Assembly (NCBI GenBank): GCA_963573315.1
Contig: OY752141.1
Span: 3,782,001-3,846,000, forward strand
DNA from: Entomortierella parvispora
Taxonomy: Eukaryota > Mortierellomycota > Mortierellomycetes > Mortierellales > Mortierellaceae
Length of the DNA: 64,000 nucleotides
Direction: 5' to 3'
The notes under the pieces are model-generated. The model was given only the letters and a program-made list of their open reading frames with translations, was not told where the DNA came from and made no database searches. Positions 46,086 to 59,029 of the stretch are shown in pieces. Every line of letters begins with the position of its first letter. Positions within the stretch are counted from its first letter, which is position 1. The position numbers and the translations under genes are program-made.

Positions 46086-49000
46086 GGAGAAAAAAAAAGT
46101 TGTGGAGGAGTACGAATGGGAAAGGAGAGGACACAGGGTCAGAGTCGGGGATGGAAATATGATGCAGCAAAAAGAACGCGGGCTTGGATGAGTGGGGAGG
46201 GGGAGTGAAAGTGGGGGAGGAGGCAGAACGAATGAATGAATGACTGAAGGAACGAATGGGTAAGTGGAGGTATGAGGGAGGGAGAAGAAGGATGGCAAAG
46301 GGATGAACAAGAAAGGATGAAGAAGAGGAGAGGATCCATTTACATGGACGAAAGCACACAGTCAGTCAGGCTGTAGTGTCAGTGTCGGCTCGTCCTGGAG
46401 GGCGAGAGAGAGGGAAAAAAAAGAGTTCCCTTTGTTTGTTCAAGGATACCTGCGACCGACTACCTGCCACCACGAAATGTATATGCCGTACCCTCTTCCT
46501 TCCTTCATTCCTTCCTTTTCTCCCTCCCTCCTTCCTCTTTCCCTTCCCTCTCCCCTCTCTCTTTCCCTCCTTCATCCACTGTCCATAGTCCTCCATGCGT
46601 CTCTCCTGTGGAGAAAGAAGAAGGAGTGATCGTTGACTCGCTGGAAGACCGACAGACGCACCCCTTGCCGTGGTCCATAGCTTCATTGCATCTTTGCCTT
46701 GCGGCCGGGGATTTTCGTTTTCTTTTTTCTTCCCTTCTCCTCTCCCCGCCTTCCCCTTGGCTCACAGAAACCGAGCGATCCAAAACATGTAGACCATTCG
46801 ACAATGGTCCGGTGCGCCAACACCATGTGGGCTAGTCATCGGGGGCATGCCATAGGCTACTTACTATGTTGATCCACCCCTCATTCTTCCCCAACAATCT
46901 TTTACTTCCCAGCGCATCCCTCGTGTTTGCTTCGATTTGACCCCATGCACCTAGATCAAAAACATCGCCCATCACCATCGCTCTTTGCTCGATCGACGCC
47001 ACGCCAGGCTCTACTTTGCACTGCTATGTATTGCTTTAAATCTGTTTTCTCTCTGGAACAGTGGTTCAAGGCAGTATCTTCGCGTCTTTTCTATGTGTTT
47101 GCATTGCGACACTAAAAGCATGACCCACAGACGTTGCCAAAAGAGACCAGACAGATTGATCGGATCTTTCAATCTCTATTCCAAACTTCCCAATGCATCT
47201 CTGTGCACAGAACAAAAAAAATAAAAAGAACGCGTTTCCTGCGCACAAGATGGCCATTCACACCAACACACCATCGCTCTTTTTGTGGTCTTGACTTCTT
47301 TTCCACAGCCCCTTCTTTTCCTCAGTAGTACAAGAGGGTAACGCGCGGTCTCTCATCGAATTGCAGACTGCGTTCGCTTTCACATACACACATCTTGAGC
47401 AGCAGTGAACACAAAGCGGAACGTGGCGTGGAAACCCTGTTCGCTATTCTTCCGCCTGTACCGCATATTCCCCAACTCAAAAAAAAGAAAAAGATCTCTT
47501 CCCAGTAAACAGCCAGAAGGCCTCTTATCTTTTCTTGTTACGGCAATTGCCCACTCTTCCCGGAGTCATCTTTGTGCCTCATCTTCGACCAACATCCTTT
47601 TACGTCCAACCTTTGCCCCAGTCACTCCCGCAATGTGGTGCAGTGCATGCAGCCATTGTTGACACTCTCTGTTTGTTGATCTGCACCCGCTGCAGGAAGG
47701 GTGGGATGACAAGGATGTGCTGGGCAGATGTGCTGGGCAATGTTGTTACCAACCTCGTTGGCAGCAATTGCGCCAAAAATATTTGCTACATCAGTTCCTG
47801 CAGGAGGGGGGAGCGAAGATTTGGCCCTGGGTCCTGAGCCCGGATGGAAGAGTGTTGTGCATTAGCTAACTCGGACGGATGCGGGCACCTGAACAATGGC
47901 CGTCGTAACCCACTCGCCCCCCTTGGCTCACCCCACCGAAATTCGGTGCCACCAATTGCTGCTGCTGCAGCGACGATCATCTCCGAAAATGATATGCTTT
48001 TTCCTGCAGTACCAGTACCGGTACGGTTACTGTATCCTTTTGTGCTGCTCAGATTCAAATAGCCCTCCGACCCGAGCGAGCGAGCATCAGGGTTGATCCA
48101 CCAAAACATGCTGACGCATCGATTACAACACTTTCTTAAGCGACAACCCTGGCCTGTCAGCACATGAAATCCACTCGACACAGATACATCATCACAAGCT
48201 CACACGATTCGCAATCAACCTCTGATGGCCTTTCGTGCCTTTCCCGCGAAGTGTTTACAGGATGCACAAAAGAGTTGCAATCAAAAATGGCACGTTGTTT
48301 TTGAAGACCTTCTTTTTGGGTTATTGGGGGTATTACAATACTGGACAAGAGAGCTCGTGCGAATTGAACTTTCAGGCTGACATATGATGACTACGGCAAA
48401 AGACACGGCCACTCAAGAGCACCACAACTACATCATCACCACCGTGCAGTAGTCTTCTGTACATGTACAGTACTCTATAGTACATGTTGACCTTCTTACA
48501 AATTCGCATAGTTCTAGAGTCATAAAGCGTACATGTCACTGAGCTTCTGATTGCTATGCAATATTAACCAACTTCAGAACGATCATTGCAGCCCATTCCT
48601 ACTACTTCGATCAGACCATAGGGAATTTGGTGGACACCAGTCCAACATTTGGTGTTCAGACTGTCTGGTGCCTCGGCTTTGCTCTTTCAGAAGGCCATTG
48701 TCGTCTATGAATACAATATGGTGTTGTCAAATTTTTTTTAAAAAAAGGAGCGAGGTTTTCGTGAAGACTGAGTGTCAACTCCTCGATGGAGGAGCCCTGC
48801 TTCAAAGAGGACGGAGGTTCACTTGAGAAAACCCTTTTCCCTCAAAACGCTGCATTCTGTGTGGAGTTTGAAGACATGCAGGGATGCCTCACCTCTCTCC
48901 ATCCATGTCTGGCTCGTAATCACTAGGGCCTACGAGAATGTTTGAGTCGCTTCACGAATAGGGGGTCGTTGGGATGGCATGCTTGGCATCCGGATCGGGC

Positions 49001-50696
49001 AGTGCATCTTTCAGGCTATTCCTGTCGACAAATGTACCACATCCGCGTAAGTCATTTGACAGCGTTCCCTTCATCTCGGACTTTGTGATCATATTTGGAG
49101 AAAGGCCGGTTTGTGAAGATGATAAAACGACAAAAGCTGGACTCTCGTTTCTTCAGCTTGTGTATTTGCGCTCCACCACACCGCGATTGTTTGAGTTACC
49201 CAAAATCTCCCCAGCCTTTGAGTCGTCAACGACTGTGTCCTCCAACAGTAGCGACGAGAACAGGAGCGAGCAATTTGGATCCGAGCAGTCGATGCCACAC
49301 CCGATCCTCGAAATGGGCTAGCGAGAAGGTAAAAATCAACGCAGCCAGTCAGTGTGCCTTGGACCCTGTGAGCAAATTTGGGCAACATCAAACGTGTGAG
49401 GGATAGAAGGACTGACACAACGACACAACGTCAACAACAAAACCGATGACCGCAGCTCCCACCCCTCGACCGACCAAACCCCCAGAAAACCATCTGCAAA
49501 ACGGCTCCAAACCTCCTGTTCTGCCTCCTTGTTCATTGCCACCCAATGGGCCGTGGCTCCCCTTTCCACGTTACGGAGGCAGGCTGTTAACTGATCATGA
49601 ATGAGGGGTTCTTCATGTATAGGGGAGTCAAAGGACAGTCAGCTCCTGCCCAAACAGAGAGGCAAACAAAGAGCTCTTGTTGTCGTTGCACAACGATACG
49701 AAGTCAGTCCATTGCGATACTGAGTGTGAAAAAGGCATCCTTCGTCATGGTCAAGGATAGGATGCTGAGTTGACGCAAGGTAGTCGTCGGGAAGAAGTGA
49801 GCTTCTAAAGCACCCAAGAAAAGAGAGGAATTGTAATACTGGACAGATCAGAAGGATAATGACTCTAGGGCAAAGACGAGGGACAAATGGGTTCGCAATG
49901 ATACACAAGCATGCACGCAATATCAGTCAATTACCGTCCGTCTGTCGAGATGGGGTGTACTGCACATGTATAGTACTGCCACAGTACATTGAGGCTCGGT
50001 GCAATGGATGACAAGTGAGGAGCGGCAGATGAAAGGGTTCGAACCAAGAAGGGAAAGGGGTATCCTCGGAGCCGGTGTTCTGCCTTCAGCACTCTTCAAC
50101 TTTTTTTTCTTTTTTTCTTCTCTTCTCTCCTTCTCCTTCATCTTTTTCACCTCTTCATTCATCTGTCTTTATCGCATCCTTCCTCCTCTGTATTTTTTTT
50201 GTTGTCTTCCCATACCGCATTGTACCCATTCTCGTTCTTATCGTTCTGCCTTTGTCCCACCCGAGCCCTCTTCGTCTTGCATCATTCCCATCATCATCGC
50301 CACTCAACCGTCGCCGCACGTCCCCTTCCCTCGCACAACTCCTCCCCCTCGCGGTGCCCCCGATCGAGCCACCTTTCTCTACCTCTGACTCTTCAACTTT
50401 GACTCGCTCTTTCGTCTCTTTTCTTTCCTACCTCTCCTTTGCTTCTCTCGCACACTCCCCAGTCCGCATTCATTCTTCATTCGAGCAGCATTCCACTCCA
50501 TTCACCCCGAACACAAAGCTACAGTCGGACCCTGCAGACCACGATAAGAAACAGGGTTTACTCACATTCATCGACCGCACCGTCAGCCAATTGACAGAAA
50601 CCCACCGCCCCGTCTCCTCCAAGTTGGGACGACGCGTTTGCCACCAAATTATCCCCTTCCCCCCTTTCTCCTCCAGACACAACCTCGCAGCACACC
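46086..50696. other. 4.6-kb gap with no convincing gene
   Basis: The largest uncoded stretch in the window, between two divergent genes (PAS-like and RhoGAP). It includes pyrimidine tracts at about 46490-46575 and 50100-50460, a 14-bp perfect palindrome at 48457-48470, and a related GTAC-rich stretch near 49958-49990. Open frames are short, lack good splice partners or protein-like composition. No tRNA or 5S gene was recognised by eye. The part near 50100-50690 probably forms the long CT-rich leader of the RhoGAP gene. A non-coding transcript cannot be excluded. Confidence 0.5.
48457..48470. repeat. 14-bp perfect palindrome CTGTACATGTACAG
   Basis: Perfect inverted repeat inside the 4.6-kb gap, followed by further GTAC copies (to about 48485). 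Similar strings (GTACTGCACATGTATAGTAC) occur near 49958-49977. Could bind a dimeric factor; no evidence beyond sequence. Confidence 0.5.
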
Positions 50697-53600
50697 ATGA
50701 ATAGAGCACAGCCTTCCAGGTAACAAACTGCCTATTACTGGAGCAACCATCTGGCCTCCACCCCTTCTTTTCAAGGACACTGCTTCTAGAGAGAGGGCAT
50801 CCTCGAGTTCATCTCCGGCAGAACAAACCCCAGCACGTTTACTTGGGTGTGGTTGAAATTTTAGTTTTTTGCGCCTGGGTCAACAGCGGTGATGAAAAAA
50901 ACAGTGAGCACCGCCCGCCCACGCTGCCCTTTCAGTTCCCTGCCCTGTGCTGCTCTGCTCTGCTCTGGCTGGCTCTTTTACCTCAATTGCAGGTCTCATC
51001 CCCAATCCCCAGGACCCCCACCACGCACCCTGTCCAGATTCAGGACGCCTTCAGTCTGCGCTCTTTTGTTTCGCCCGTGCCCATGCAGCACTCCAGCTCT
51101 CGGGTTGATTGCATCTGGACATTTCTGCTTCATCGAGTCTCTGACCTTTTCGTACCTGTTCCAAACCATAGGATGCACCCCGCCAACAATAAGGTCGAAG
51201 CCGCACCTGTTCTGGATATGATGCCAATTCAATTTTCACATCGGGTCATCATGGCCTGCATTGAAGAAATCAAGCTCAGAGGTAATGCAATTATATTACC
51301 CTCTTTCCTTCTCCGCTACCTGTCAATTGCTCCGAAGCTGACGCGCCTATGACTTGTTTTGTCCCCCACTTCCAGGTTTGCGACACCCACACCTCTTCCG
51401 AAATGCATTCCATGCACCCTCTGTCGAGGCAGCTTTGCAGACGTTAGCTAACCCAAGAAAGGCACATCTATTCTCAGTCAAGATGATGCGCATCGACACT
51501 GTTGCTGGTTTGTTGACTACGGCCCTATCGCGAACATACCCTCCCCTTATTCCTCCACAGATCCAGGAGATGTTTCAAAGCCCCAATGGTAAGCGCTATT
51601 TTCTGTTTTGTTTGCTTCTTTGTTCTTTGCTCTTTCCCGCAGTGCTGCAACCCTACAAAAATGTGCCCCTGCCTCCCCCCCTTTGGACTAATGCAAATGA
51701 ACTGTAACTCTCTGAACACAACAGGCCGATTCTTTTTTGAACTGCTGGGCTTGTTACCAGAGCTAAACCGGTATCTCTTTGTCGAGATTCTGGACATGTG
51801 CTGCGCAATTGTCGATCAACAATCCTTCAACCAAATCTCACACAGCAAACTGGCCGTGTTTCCGGGCTCGTGTTGCTTTGGTCTGAACGAGTTCAAGCCG
51901 AATTGGGATACTCGGTACCTGATGAGTGCAGACCTCCGTCGATTCTCAAGCGCCTTTTACCATGCCATCTATGCCTACCGTGAAGAACGCGACTTGACAG
52001 AGACAGAACTCCAAGAAAAGCTAAATACGCGCGCCCGGATATTGGAAGAGGAACGCATTGCGGCCTTGGAGCGAGAACATGGTTACAGGGGGGCACAGGC
52101 GATCTTAAGGATGGAAGCCAGATTGGCGCAGGGTCTGCCGGCGGAATCACCGAATGCCATGAAAGAGATTTCGCTGTACGCGGATAGGAAAGAAAAAGTG
52201 GTGGCAGACGATGCCATCTCCGTCTTGGATATCCGATTGGATGACGATGAAGACAGCGGGGCCAAAGTACCGGATCTGGACTGTGTGCAGGAGGAGGAGG
52301 AGGAGGAGGAAGAAGAAGAGGTTGAAAATGTTCAGCTGGTGCTGAAGGATCTGAGGAGAAGTGTCTCTGTCGCGTCCCTTGGACAGTCTCGTTACGAGAA
52401 CCAACCTCGGTCCTCACCGATGCACTCGGCCACGATCCCAACCCGTGCAGCCTCACCAATGTCTATGAACTCTTCCCAGGGAGCCTATTTGAGTCCGGGA
52501 TCTCCCAACTCCTCTCAATGGCCCATGTCTTTGTCCAGATCAAACACTATCGCCAAGTCCGTGTCGCTCAAGCTGTATCCAGTATCCCCCGGAGATATCT
52601 TTGGCATTAGTCAAAGGGCTGTAGAAAAGAGGGAGCTGGATGCCTACATGGCAGCAGCACGATCTTTGAAGAGCAGAAAATCTGGCCAGCGAACTAAGCG
52701 ATCCGTTCAGCAACGTCAGTGGCGCAAGATGGCCATGTTGGCTCAGAAGAACTCTGCATCGTCCGCGTCCACACCCATGACTGTCAAAACTATCCGCACC
52801 GTTCGCAGGATCCACCGTCATCGACAGCAACAACCTTCTCCGGCTGCCGTGCTCAATATCCCTGGTAAACAAGGGGCACCAATGACTCTGCCCACTGCTG
52901 CTACTCTTCGACGAGAGCGTGCAAAACAGTTCCGAAAGGAGCTTGAGGTGTATTTGGCGAAGGGTCTGCTTTTCGAAGACGCGATCAAAGCCCGTGATGA
53001 TGATATCAAAAAATTGAAGCGGAAGGAGAAACGAGCTCAACGAGCACTGGCTGCCATGGAAGCAGCAGAGCGGGAGGCGGCGGCTGCTGCCGCTGTGGCA
53101 GATGCCATTGCCCAATATGGCTTTTCGGTTGGCCAGGGAGCAGAGCTGTCGTCGGAGGAGACCGAGATCCTGGAGGCATTTGATTATCTGACAGATGAGG
53201 AATTCCAAGAGTTCATGGAGCTTGCGGGATTGACCCTGAAAGATGTCGATGCCATTCGCGCCAAGGAGGCTGCTCTTTCGATCAGCAAAGTGACCAAAGA
53301 CATCCAAAGCGTCGAGGTTGTCCCCCTGGCCGCGATGACAAGTACACAATTGAACCCTGCTTCCGAGGTCAGACATCTGCAAGTTCAGTATACCATATCG
53401 GAGACCTATGAACAACTTGAGAGCGAGAATGAGGATGATGAGGTCGCCCAGGCCGTTGTGCCGTCTGCAGAGGCCAGTGCCGAGCCTTCACGTCGCACAA
53501 TCCCCCACATGACCTCAATGGATTTCCTGTTCAAGAACGCGGCGGTTATTGGCGATGCCAACTTGCGACTCTACCCTACTCGTCCTTCGAGTCCCACGAT

Positions 53601-54210
53601 TTCTGACTATGAGTCAGACTCTATGCATGGTGGTCTCTTGTCCCGCGCGGCGTCTGTTATGAGGCACTATAGCAAGGATGATGACGACAACGAGCTGGAT
53701 CACAAGGAAGATGAGGACGAGGATGACGAGCCGGTGAACAAACCTGTGAGCTTGAGCCGGAGCTCCATTCCCCCCTTGCCACTGACGACTCGACCAACGA
53801 TGGTGTCCAAGGCCATTCCATTTGTGATCATGTCCCCGACCGATGAAAGCAGCTCACGCGTGGAGCAGCGAATGATGATGATGGGACCTCAACCCCAAGC
53901 CAACAACTCGCAACACAAGATCCAGCTCAATGCTCAAAGTCTGAGCAGTAGTGTCGATCACAGTGCCTCTACTCGTAACACAACCATGGAGATTGAGATG
54001 ATCGAGTACACCGAAGAATACGACACCGAGGAGGATAGTTTGGATGCGACGACCGACAAGGCTGAGGGCCTTGCTGAGGTGGAAACGGAGGAAGAGGCCG
54101 AGTTGCGTGAGCTACTCGAGTCTATGTCGGAAGAGGAGCGCTCCGAGTTCTTGCGACTGTCCAAACCCGAGTCGCTGGCGATGGGATCTGGGATCCTGGT
54201 CCAGCACTGA
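50697..54210 (+). CDS. RhoGAP-fold protein
   Basis: Exons 50697-50719, 51172-51281, 51376-51588 and 51725-54210 encode 943 residues. Exon 1 (MNRAQPS) and its 452-bp intron are less certain; if wrong, ATG 51173 starts the protein. Residues about 20-180 read as a RhoGAP fold: GLRHPHLFRNAF with candidate arginine finger R53, MMRIDTVAGLLTTALSRTYPPLI (the helix normally written DvhtVAglLKlyLReLPePLi), RFFFELLGLLPELNRYL, and FNQISHSKLAVFPGSCC. GAPs of this type switch off Rho GTPases. The usual invariant residues around the finger and in NLAvvfgP are partly altered, so activity is not assured. A poly-Glu run (about 52289-52320), basic coiled-coil segments, an EEFQEFMELAGL motif and an acidic C-terminus follow. 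The organisation suggests a cytoskeletal regulator. Confidence 0.75.
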
Positions 54211-54923
54211 TGAGTACCTTGTATGGCTTGTTTCCTTTTTATCTTCTCTTCTTTTGTTCTTACCAGTGCACACCATAATATTGCCAAACCTGTTCATATC
54301 CAAACCCCCAATTACCCTCTGTACTTTTCCTTTTCCCAAAATCAACCCATACACATTGTATTTCTTTTTTTTTTCAGTAATACCATTCATGACCATGACA
54401 CGACAAGCACACTCACGCGCAGCCCGCGTACAGCAAAAAAAATATTTAGTAACGAATCCCCGATTGCAACGAACACAAAAAGTAATAAAGAACAATAACG
54501 CGCCCATGTTCGCCTTCAAAGCAGACGTGCCTCCGAGGGGGTCCGGAAAGCCCCGCTTCTGGGATCTCGCGTCCTTAGTAATTGAGCTGGCCAAAAAGGA
54601 AAATCATGGAAAAAAAAGAGGGCTACGTCACGTTCACCTACCCAGTCACGGACTCTCGCTGACAGTCTGACTCTTTGTGTTGCTGACAGGGTGCCTGGCG
54701 TCCCTTCACATTCCAGCTCTTCATTCCTCGTCGCCCTCCATTCTCCATTCCCCATTCATTCATTCGTTCCCCTCTCCCTTTGCTCTCCTCTCCTTTTTTG
54801 TCCCTTTGCATCTTTCCGTGGTGCCTTCTTCTCTCCTTCTCGCGTAAACGCGCATTCCCCTCTTCTTTGCCCTCTCCCTCGCTTTCGTTACTCAACAAAA
54901 CACGCGTGCATAACCAACTCACC
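54211..54923. other. Intergenic region before the Lon gene
   Basis: 713 bp: 3' flank of the RhoGAP gene, a short GC-rich stretch (54535-54570) and a CT-rich leader to the Lon start. A TACGTCAC motif at about 54624-54631 resembles a half CRE site. No gene is seen. Confidence 0.55.
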
Positions 54924-57900
54924 ATGGCGACCAGAAACGCCGTCCTGGTCATCACCCGTCGGGTCTCGCCCTCTGTCGACCTACTCAAGGTCGCTCTCTC
55001 CCGCACAACCGTCAACCCCACCCTGACCCACCGCCCCGTTGCCACCACACCAAAGGCCTGGTGTGCCTTTGATGGCCACCTCCGTCCCTTCTCCTCGACT
55101 GCACAGCAACTCGCAGGCGAGTTTCACCTCAAAACTTTACAGCGCAGCGGTGCCAGCCAGCTTCTTCTTGCCGGTCGTGGCAAGGCCTCCTCGACCTCCT
55201 TATCTCGCCGATCGCTCTCGAGCTCTACCCGGGTCTTGAAGGAGAAGAGCGGGGATGGCAAGGATGGCAAGAACCCCAAGGATGGAAAAGAACCCAAGGA
55301 GACGACAAAAGAGAACTCCAAAAACGGATCAGAGAACAAGGATTCGGGATCGGGATCCTCTGAGAGTGGAGCAGCAGGCTCCAGCTCAGGCTCAGGTTCA
55401 GGATCTTCCTCCTCCTCGGGCAACAGCAACGGCAAGGGAGGAAACGGCGAACGCAAGATCACAAAGTTTACGTTTGAGGTTGGCTCTGGAGGACCCTCAA
55501 CCAACATTCTCGAGAACGGACTGTCCAAGCCTGCGATCCCTGAGATCTATCCCCAAGTCTTGACTTTACCGATTGGTCGACGACCCTTGTTCCCAGGATT
55601 CTACAAGGCAGTGGTAATCAAGAACCCAGCAGTGGCGAATGCGATCAAGGAGTTGATGAAGCGAGGCCAGCCTTATGTGGGCGCGTTCTTGCTCAAGGAC
55701 GAGGATCTGGATGTGGATACAGTCACTAGCATGGATCAGATCCACAATGTTGGTGTCTTTGCCCAAATTACGACCGTGTTTCCCGCCAGTGCTGGAAGCG
55801 ATGAAGGATCGATCACGGCCGTCTTGTACCCCCATCGAAGAATCAAGATTAAAGAGCTCCTGCCCCCCTTGATCTTGCCCGACGGGACAGAGGCACCTCG
55901 GGAGGGCCTGATGGTCAAGGAGGCTGGAGAAGGCGTTGAAAAGGTTCAGTCCTCAACAGCGACTATCGAAGAGAAGGCGACTACGACCGCCCCATCTTCA
56001 GAAGCCGCCGTTGAAAAGACTTTGACCGCGGAATCGTCCGTGATTGATGGTACGACCGTGGATGCGACCGTAACCAAGGAACCTCACCACCTGCCCACGG
56101 CCTTCTTGGCCAAGGAGTATGCAGTAACATTGGCCAACGTCGAGAACATGATTGATGAGCCCTATAACCGCAAGAACCAGGTCATTCGAGCGATCACGTC
56201 TGAGATTGTGGCGGTCTTCAAGGACATTGCGTCGTTGAACCCGCTTTTTAGAGACCAGATCGCCAACTTTTCAATGTCCCAATCTGCAGGAAATGTGTTT
56301 GAGGAGCCAGCCAAGTTGGCAGACTTTGCCACAGCAGTCTCTCAAGGCGACCCAGAAGAGCTTCAGTCTGTGCTTGAATCTCTTTCGATTGAAGACAGGA
56401 TGCAAAAGGCTCTGTTGGTGTTGAAGAAGGAGTTGATGAATGCTCAACTTCAGAGCAAGATTAGCAAGGATGTCGAAAACAAAATTGCGAAGCGTCAACG
56501 CGAGTACTACCTGATGGAGCAGCTCAAGGGCATCAAAAAGGAGCTCGGCATCGAATCGGATGGCAAGGACAAGCTTATCGAGAAGTTCAGAGAGAAGGGC
56601 ATCAAGCTCGCCATGCCTGACCAAGTCAAGAAGGTCTTTGATGAAGTAAGAATTTTCTATCCCCTCTTTCTCCCCATCTCTCTTCCTCTGTCATCATCCG
56701 TTTTCTTGGATTTAGCCCAACACAGTTGCTGATATTATTGTCTTTAATTTAGGAAATCACCAAATTGGAGCATTTGGAGCCAGCAGCATCCGAGTTTAAT
56801 GTGACGAGAAACTACTTGGACTGGCTAACGAATGTACCTTGGGGCGTTCGTTCCCCCGAGAACTATGATATTCGCCATGCGGTTCGTGTCTTGGACGAGG
56901 ACCACTACGGACTGAAGGATGTGAAGGACCGGATCCTCGAGTTCATTGCTGTGGGTCGTCTCCGTGGAACTGTCGAAGGCAAAATTATCTGCTTGGTTGG
57001 ACCTCCTGGTGTCGGAAAGACATCGATCGGAAAGTCCATTGCCCGAGCTTTGGACCGTGAGTTTTACCGTTTCAGTGTTGGTGGTTTGACGGACGTGGCC
57101 GAAATCAAGGGCCATCGTAGAACGTATGTTGGAGCCATGCCCGGAAAGGTTGTTCAAGCCTTGAAGCGTGTACAGACGGAGAATCCCCTCATCCTGATCG
57201 ATGAAGGTAAAGACAAAGCTCAATGCCTCTGGTTGCAAAAGATCCTTGATGTTGGCAGTGATTCTTTATTAATCTCTCTTTGGATCTTCTATGAAACACA
57301 TAGTTGATAAGGTTGGACGCGGACACCAGGGAGACCCAGCGTCTGCATTGTTGGAATTACTGGACCCAGAGCAGAATGGATCATTCTTGGATCACTACAT
57401 GGATGTGCCAATTGATTTGTCCAAGGTCTTGTTTGTGTGTACAGCCAATGTACTCGATACCATTCCAGGACCATTGCTGGATCGTATGGAGGTAATTCAA
57501 CTCTCGGGCTACATCTCGGATGAAAAGGTGGCCATCGCCTCCAAGTACCTTGCCCCCACAGCCAAGGAGGCAGCTGGTTTGGAGGGCAGCAACGTCACGT
57601 TGAGGGATGATGCCATTGAGGCTTTGATCAGGAACTATTGCCGAGAGAGCGGAGTCCGCAACTTGAAGAAGCAGATCGATAAGGTCTTCCGTAAGGCTGC
57701 ACTCAAGATTGTTCAGGATCTACCAGAGGTGGAGCGCGTAGAGCCAAAGTCAAAGAACAGAGCGGACGACTCTACGGCCTCCTCAGCAAGCGCCAGTGGC
57801 GTGGTGACCAAGGATGATGATACTATTGACGGTCGGGAGACTTTGGCAGGAATCATCAAGACAGTCGAGGACGAAAAGCTCTTGAGCGACGCAGAGGCTC

Positions 57901-58853
57901 AAAAGGTGAACGAGCAAACCGAGAAGGACAGCAAAGACAAGAGCAAGAAAACTGGCAAGAAGGGCGATGAGGATGAAAAGCCAGCCAGGCTTCATGTACC
58001 AGACGATGTCAAGATCGACATTACTGCAGACAACTTGAAGGATTATGTTGGACCAGCTGTTTTCCAGGCCGATCGTTTGTACGATGCAACCCCTGCAGGT
58101 GTGGTCATGGGTCTGGCCTGGACGTCGATGGGTGGATCCGCGCTCTATATCGAGTCTTGTCTCGACGGCGGCTTGTCTGAAAAGTCCCGGCCTAACTTTT
58201 TGCGGACAGGTCAAATGGGCGATGTTATGAAGGAGTCGACCTCGATTGCTTACACGTATGCCAAGAACTTGATCGGCCGTCGTTTCCCTGAGAACCGGTT
58301 CTTCAACAAGGCTGCAATCCATTTGCATGTCCCCGAGGGTGCCACGCCAAAGGACGGCCCATCTGCCGGTATCACCATGACGACTTCCTTGCTCTCCCTA
58401 GCCCTTAACAAGCCCCTGGACCCAACAATTGCGATGACTGGAGAGTTGACGTTGACTGGTAAAGTACTCAAGATTGGAGGACTCAAGGAAAAGACCATTG
58501 CCGCCAAGCGCTCTGGCGTCAAGACTCTGATCTTCCCTCAGGCCAATTTGCCCGATTGGGAGGAGTTGCCCGAGAATGTCAAGGAGGGAGTGACGGGCGT
58601 GCCCGCTGCCTGGTATGAAGACGTCTACAAGGTCGTCTTTGGTGACTCTATCTCGGAAACCGAGGGCAACCACATCTGGCAAAAGGAGCTGCCTGGAGGT
58701 GAGGACGCCGAGGACGATATTGACAACCGTGAGCCCCGCAAGAGCGACGAGACCCGTCGGAAAAGCTCAAAAGCCTCCAAGAAGGAAAAAGAGCATGACG
58801 AGCAAGAACCAAGAGTGGACTGGAGAAAGAGATTGAGTAAGACTTGGTGGTAG
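54924..58853 (+). CDS. PIM1: Mitochondrial Lon protease (PIM1 type)
   Basis: Exons 54924-56645, 56753-57206 and 57304-58853 encode 1241 residues. The start ATG sits in ACCATGG and opens a basic Ser/Arg-rich mitochondrial presequence. The Lon N-domain follows ([20 protein letters not shown]...), then the AAA+ module with Walker A GPPGVGKT (657-664) and Walker B LILIDEVDK (D724, E725; the second intron splits this motif), and the protease domain with the Ser-Lys dyad S1079 (PKDGPSAG) and K1122 (GGLKEK). Ser-Lys spacing is 43 residues, as in bacterial Lon. It degrades misfolded and oxidised matrix proteins and binds mtDNA. Two acidic/Ser-rich inserts, one in the N-domain and one between AAA+ and protease domains ([20 protein letters not shown]), match the yeast-type layout. 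A Gly/Ser-rich linker precedes the N-domain. It converges on SPT5, stops 176 bp apart. Confidence 0.95.
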
Positions 58854-59029
58854 ACGAGAATGAAAGACAAACCTTTTTTTTTTTTAGATGAACAAAACAC
58901 GATAAATTACAACAGTTTCCAACAAATAAAAAAAGCAGAGAAAATGAAGTTTATGATTACACAGGTCAAGCCAACAGATTGTTGTAATAAAAAATAAAAA
59001 GACCGCGGATTTTTCCTTTTTTTTTGGAA

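Noticed and set aside
45985-46359. Upstream extension of the PAS-like protein (to 46310) and an overlapping minus-strand frame
   Set aside because: Both are Ser/Pro/Phe-rich translation of a CT-rich leader; ATG 46085 gives the more protein-like start.
50030-50055. GGTTCGAACC string resembling a tRNA T-loop
   Set aside because: Flanking bases do not pair as a T-stem and no A box lies at the right distance on either strand.
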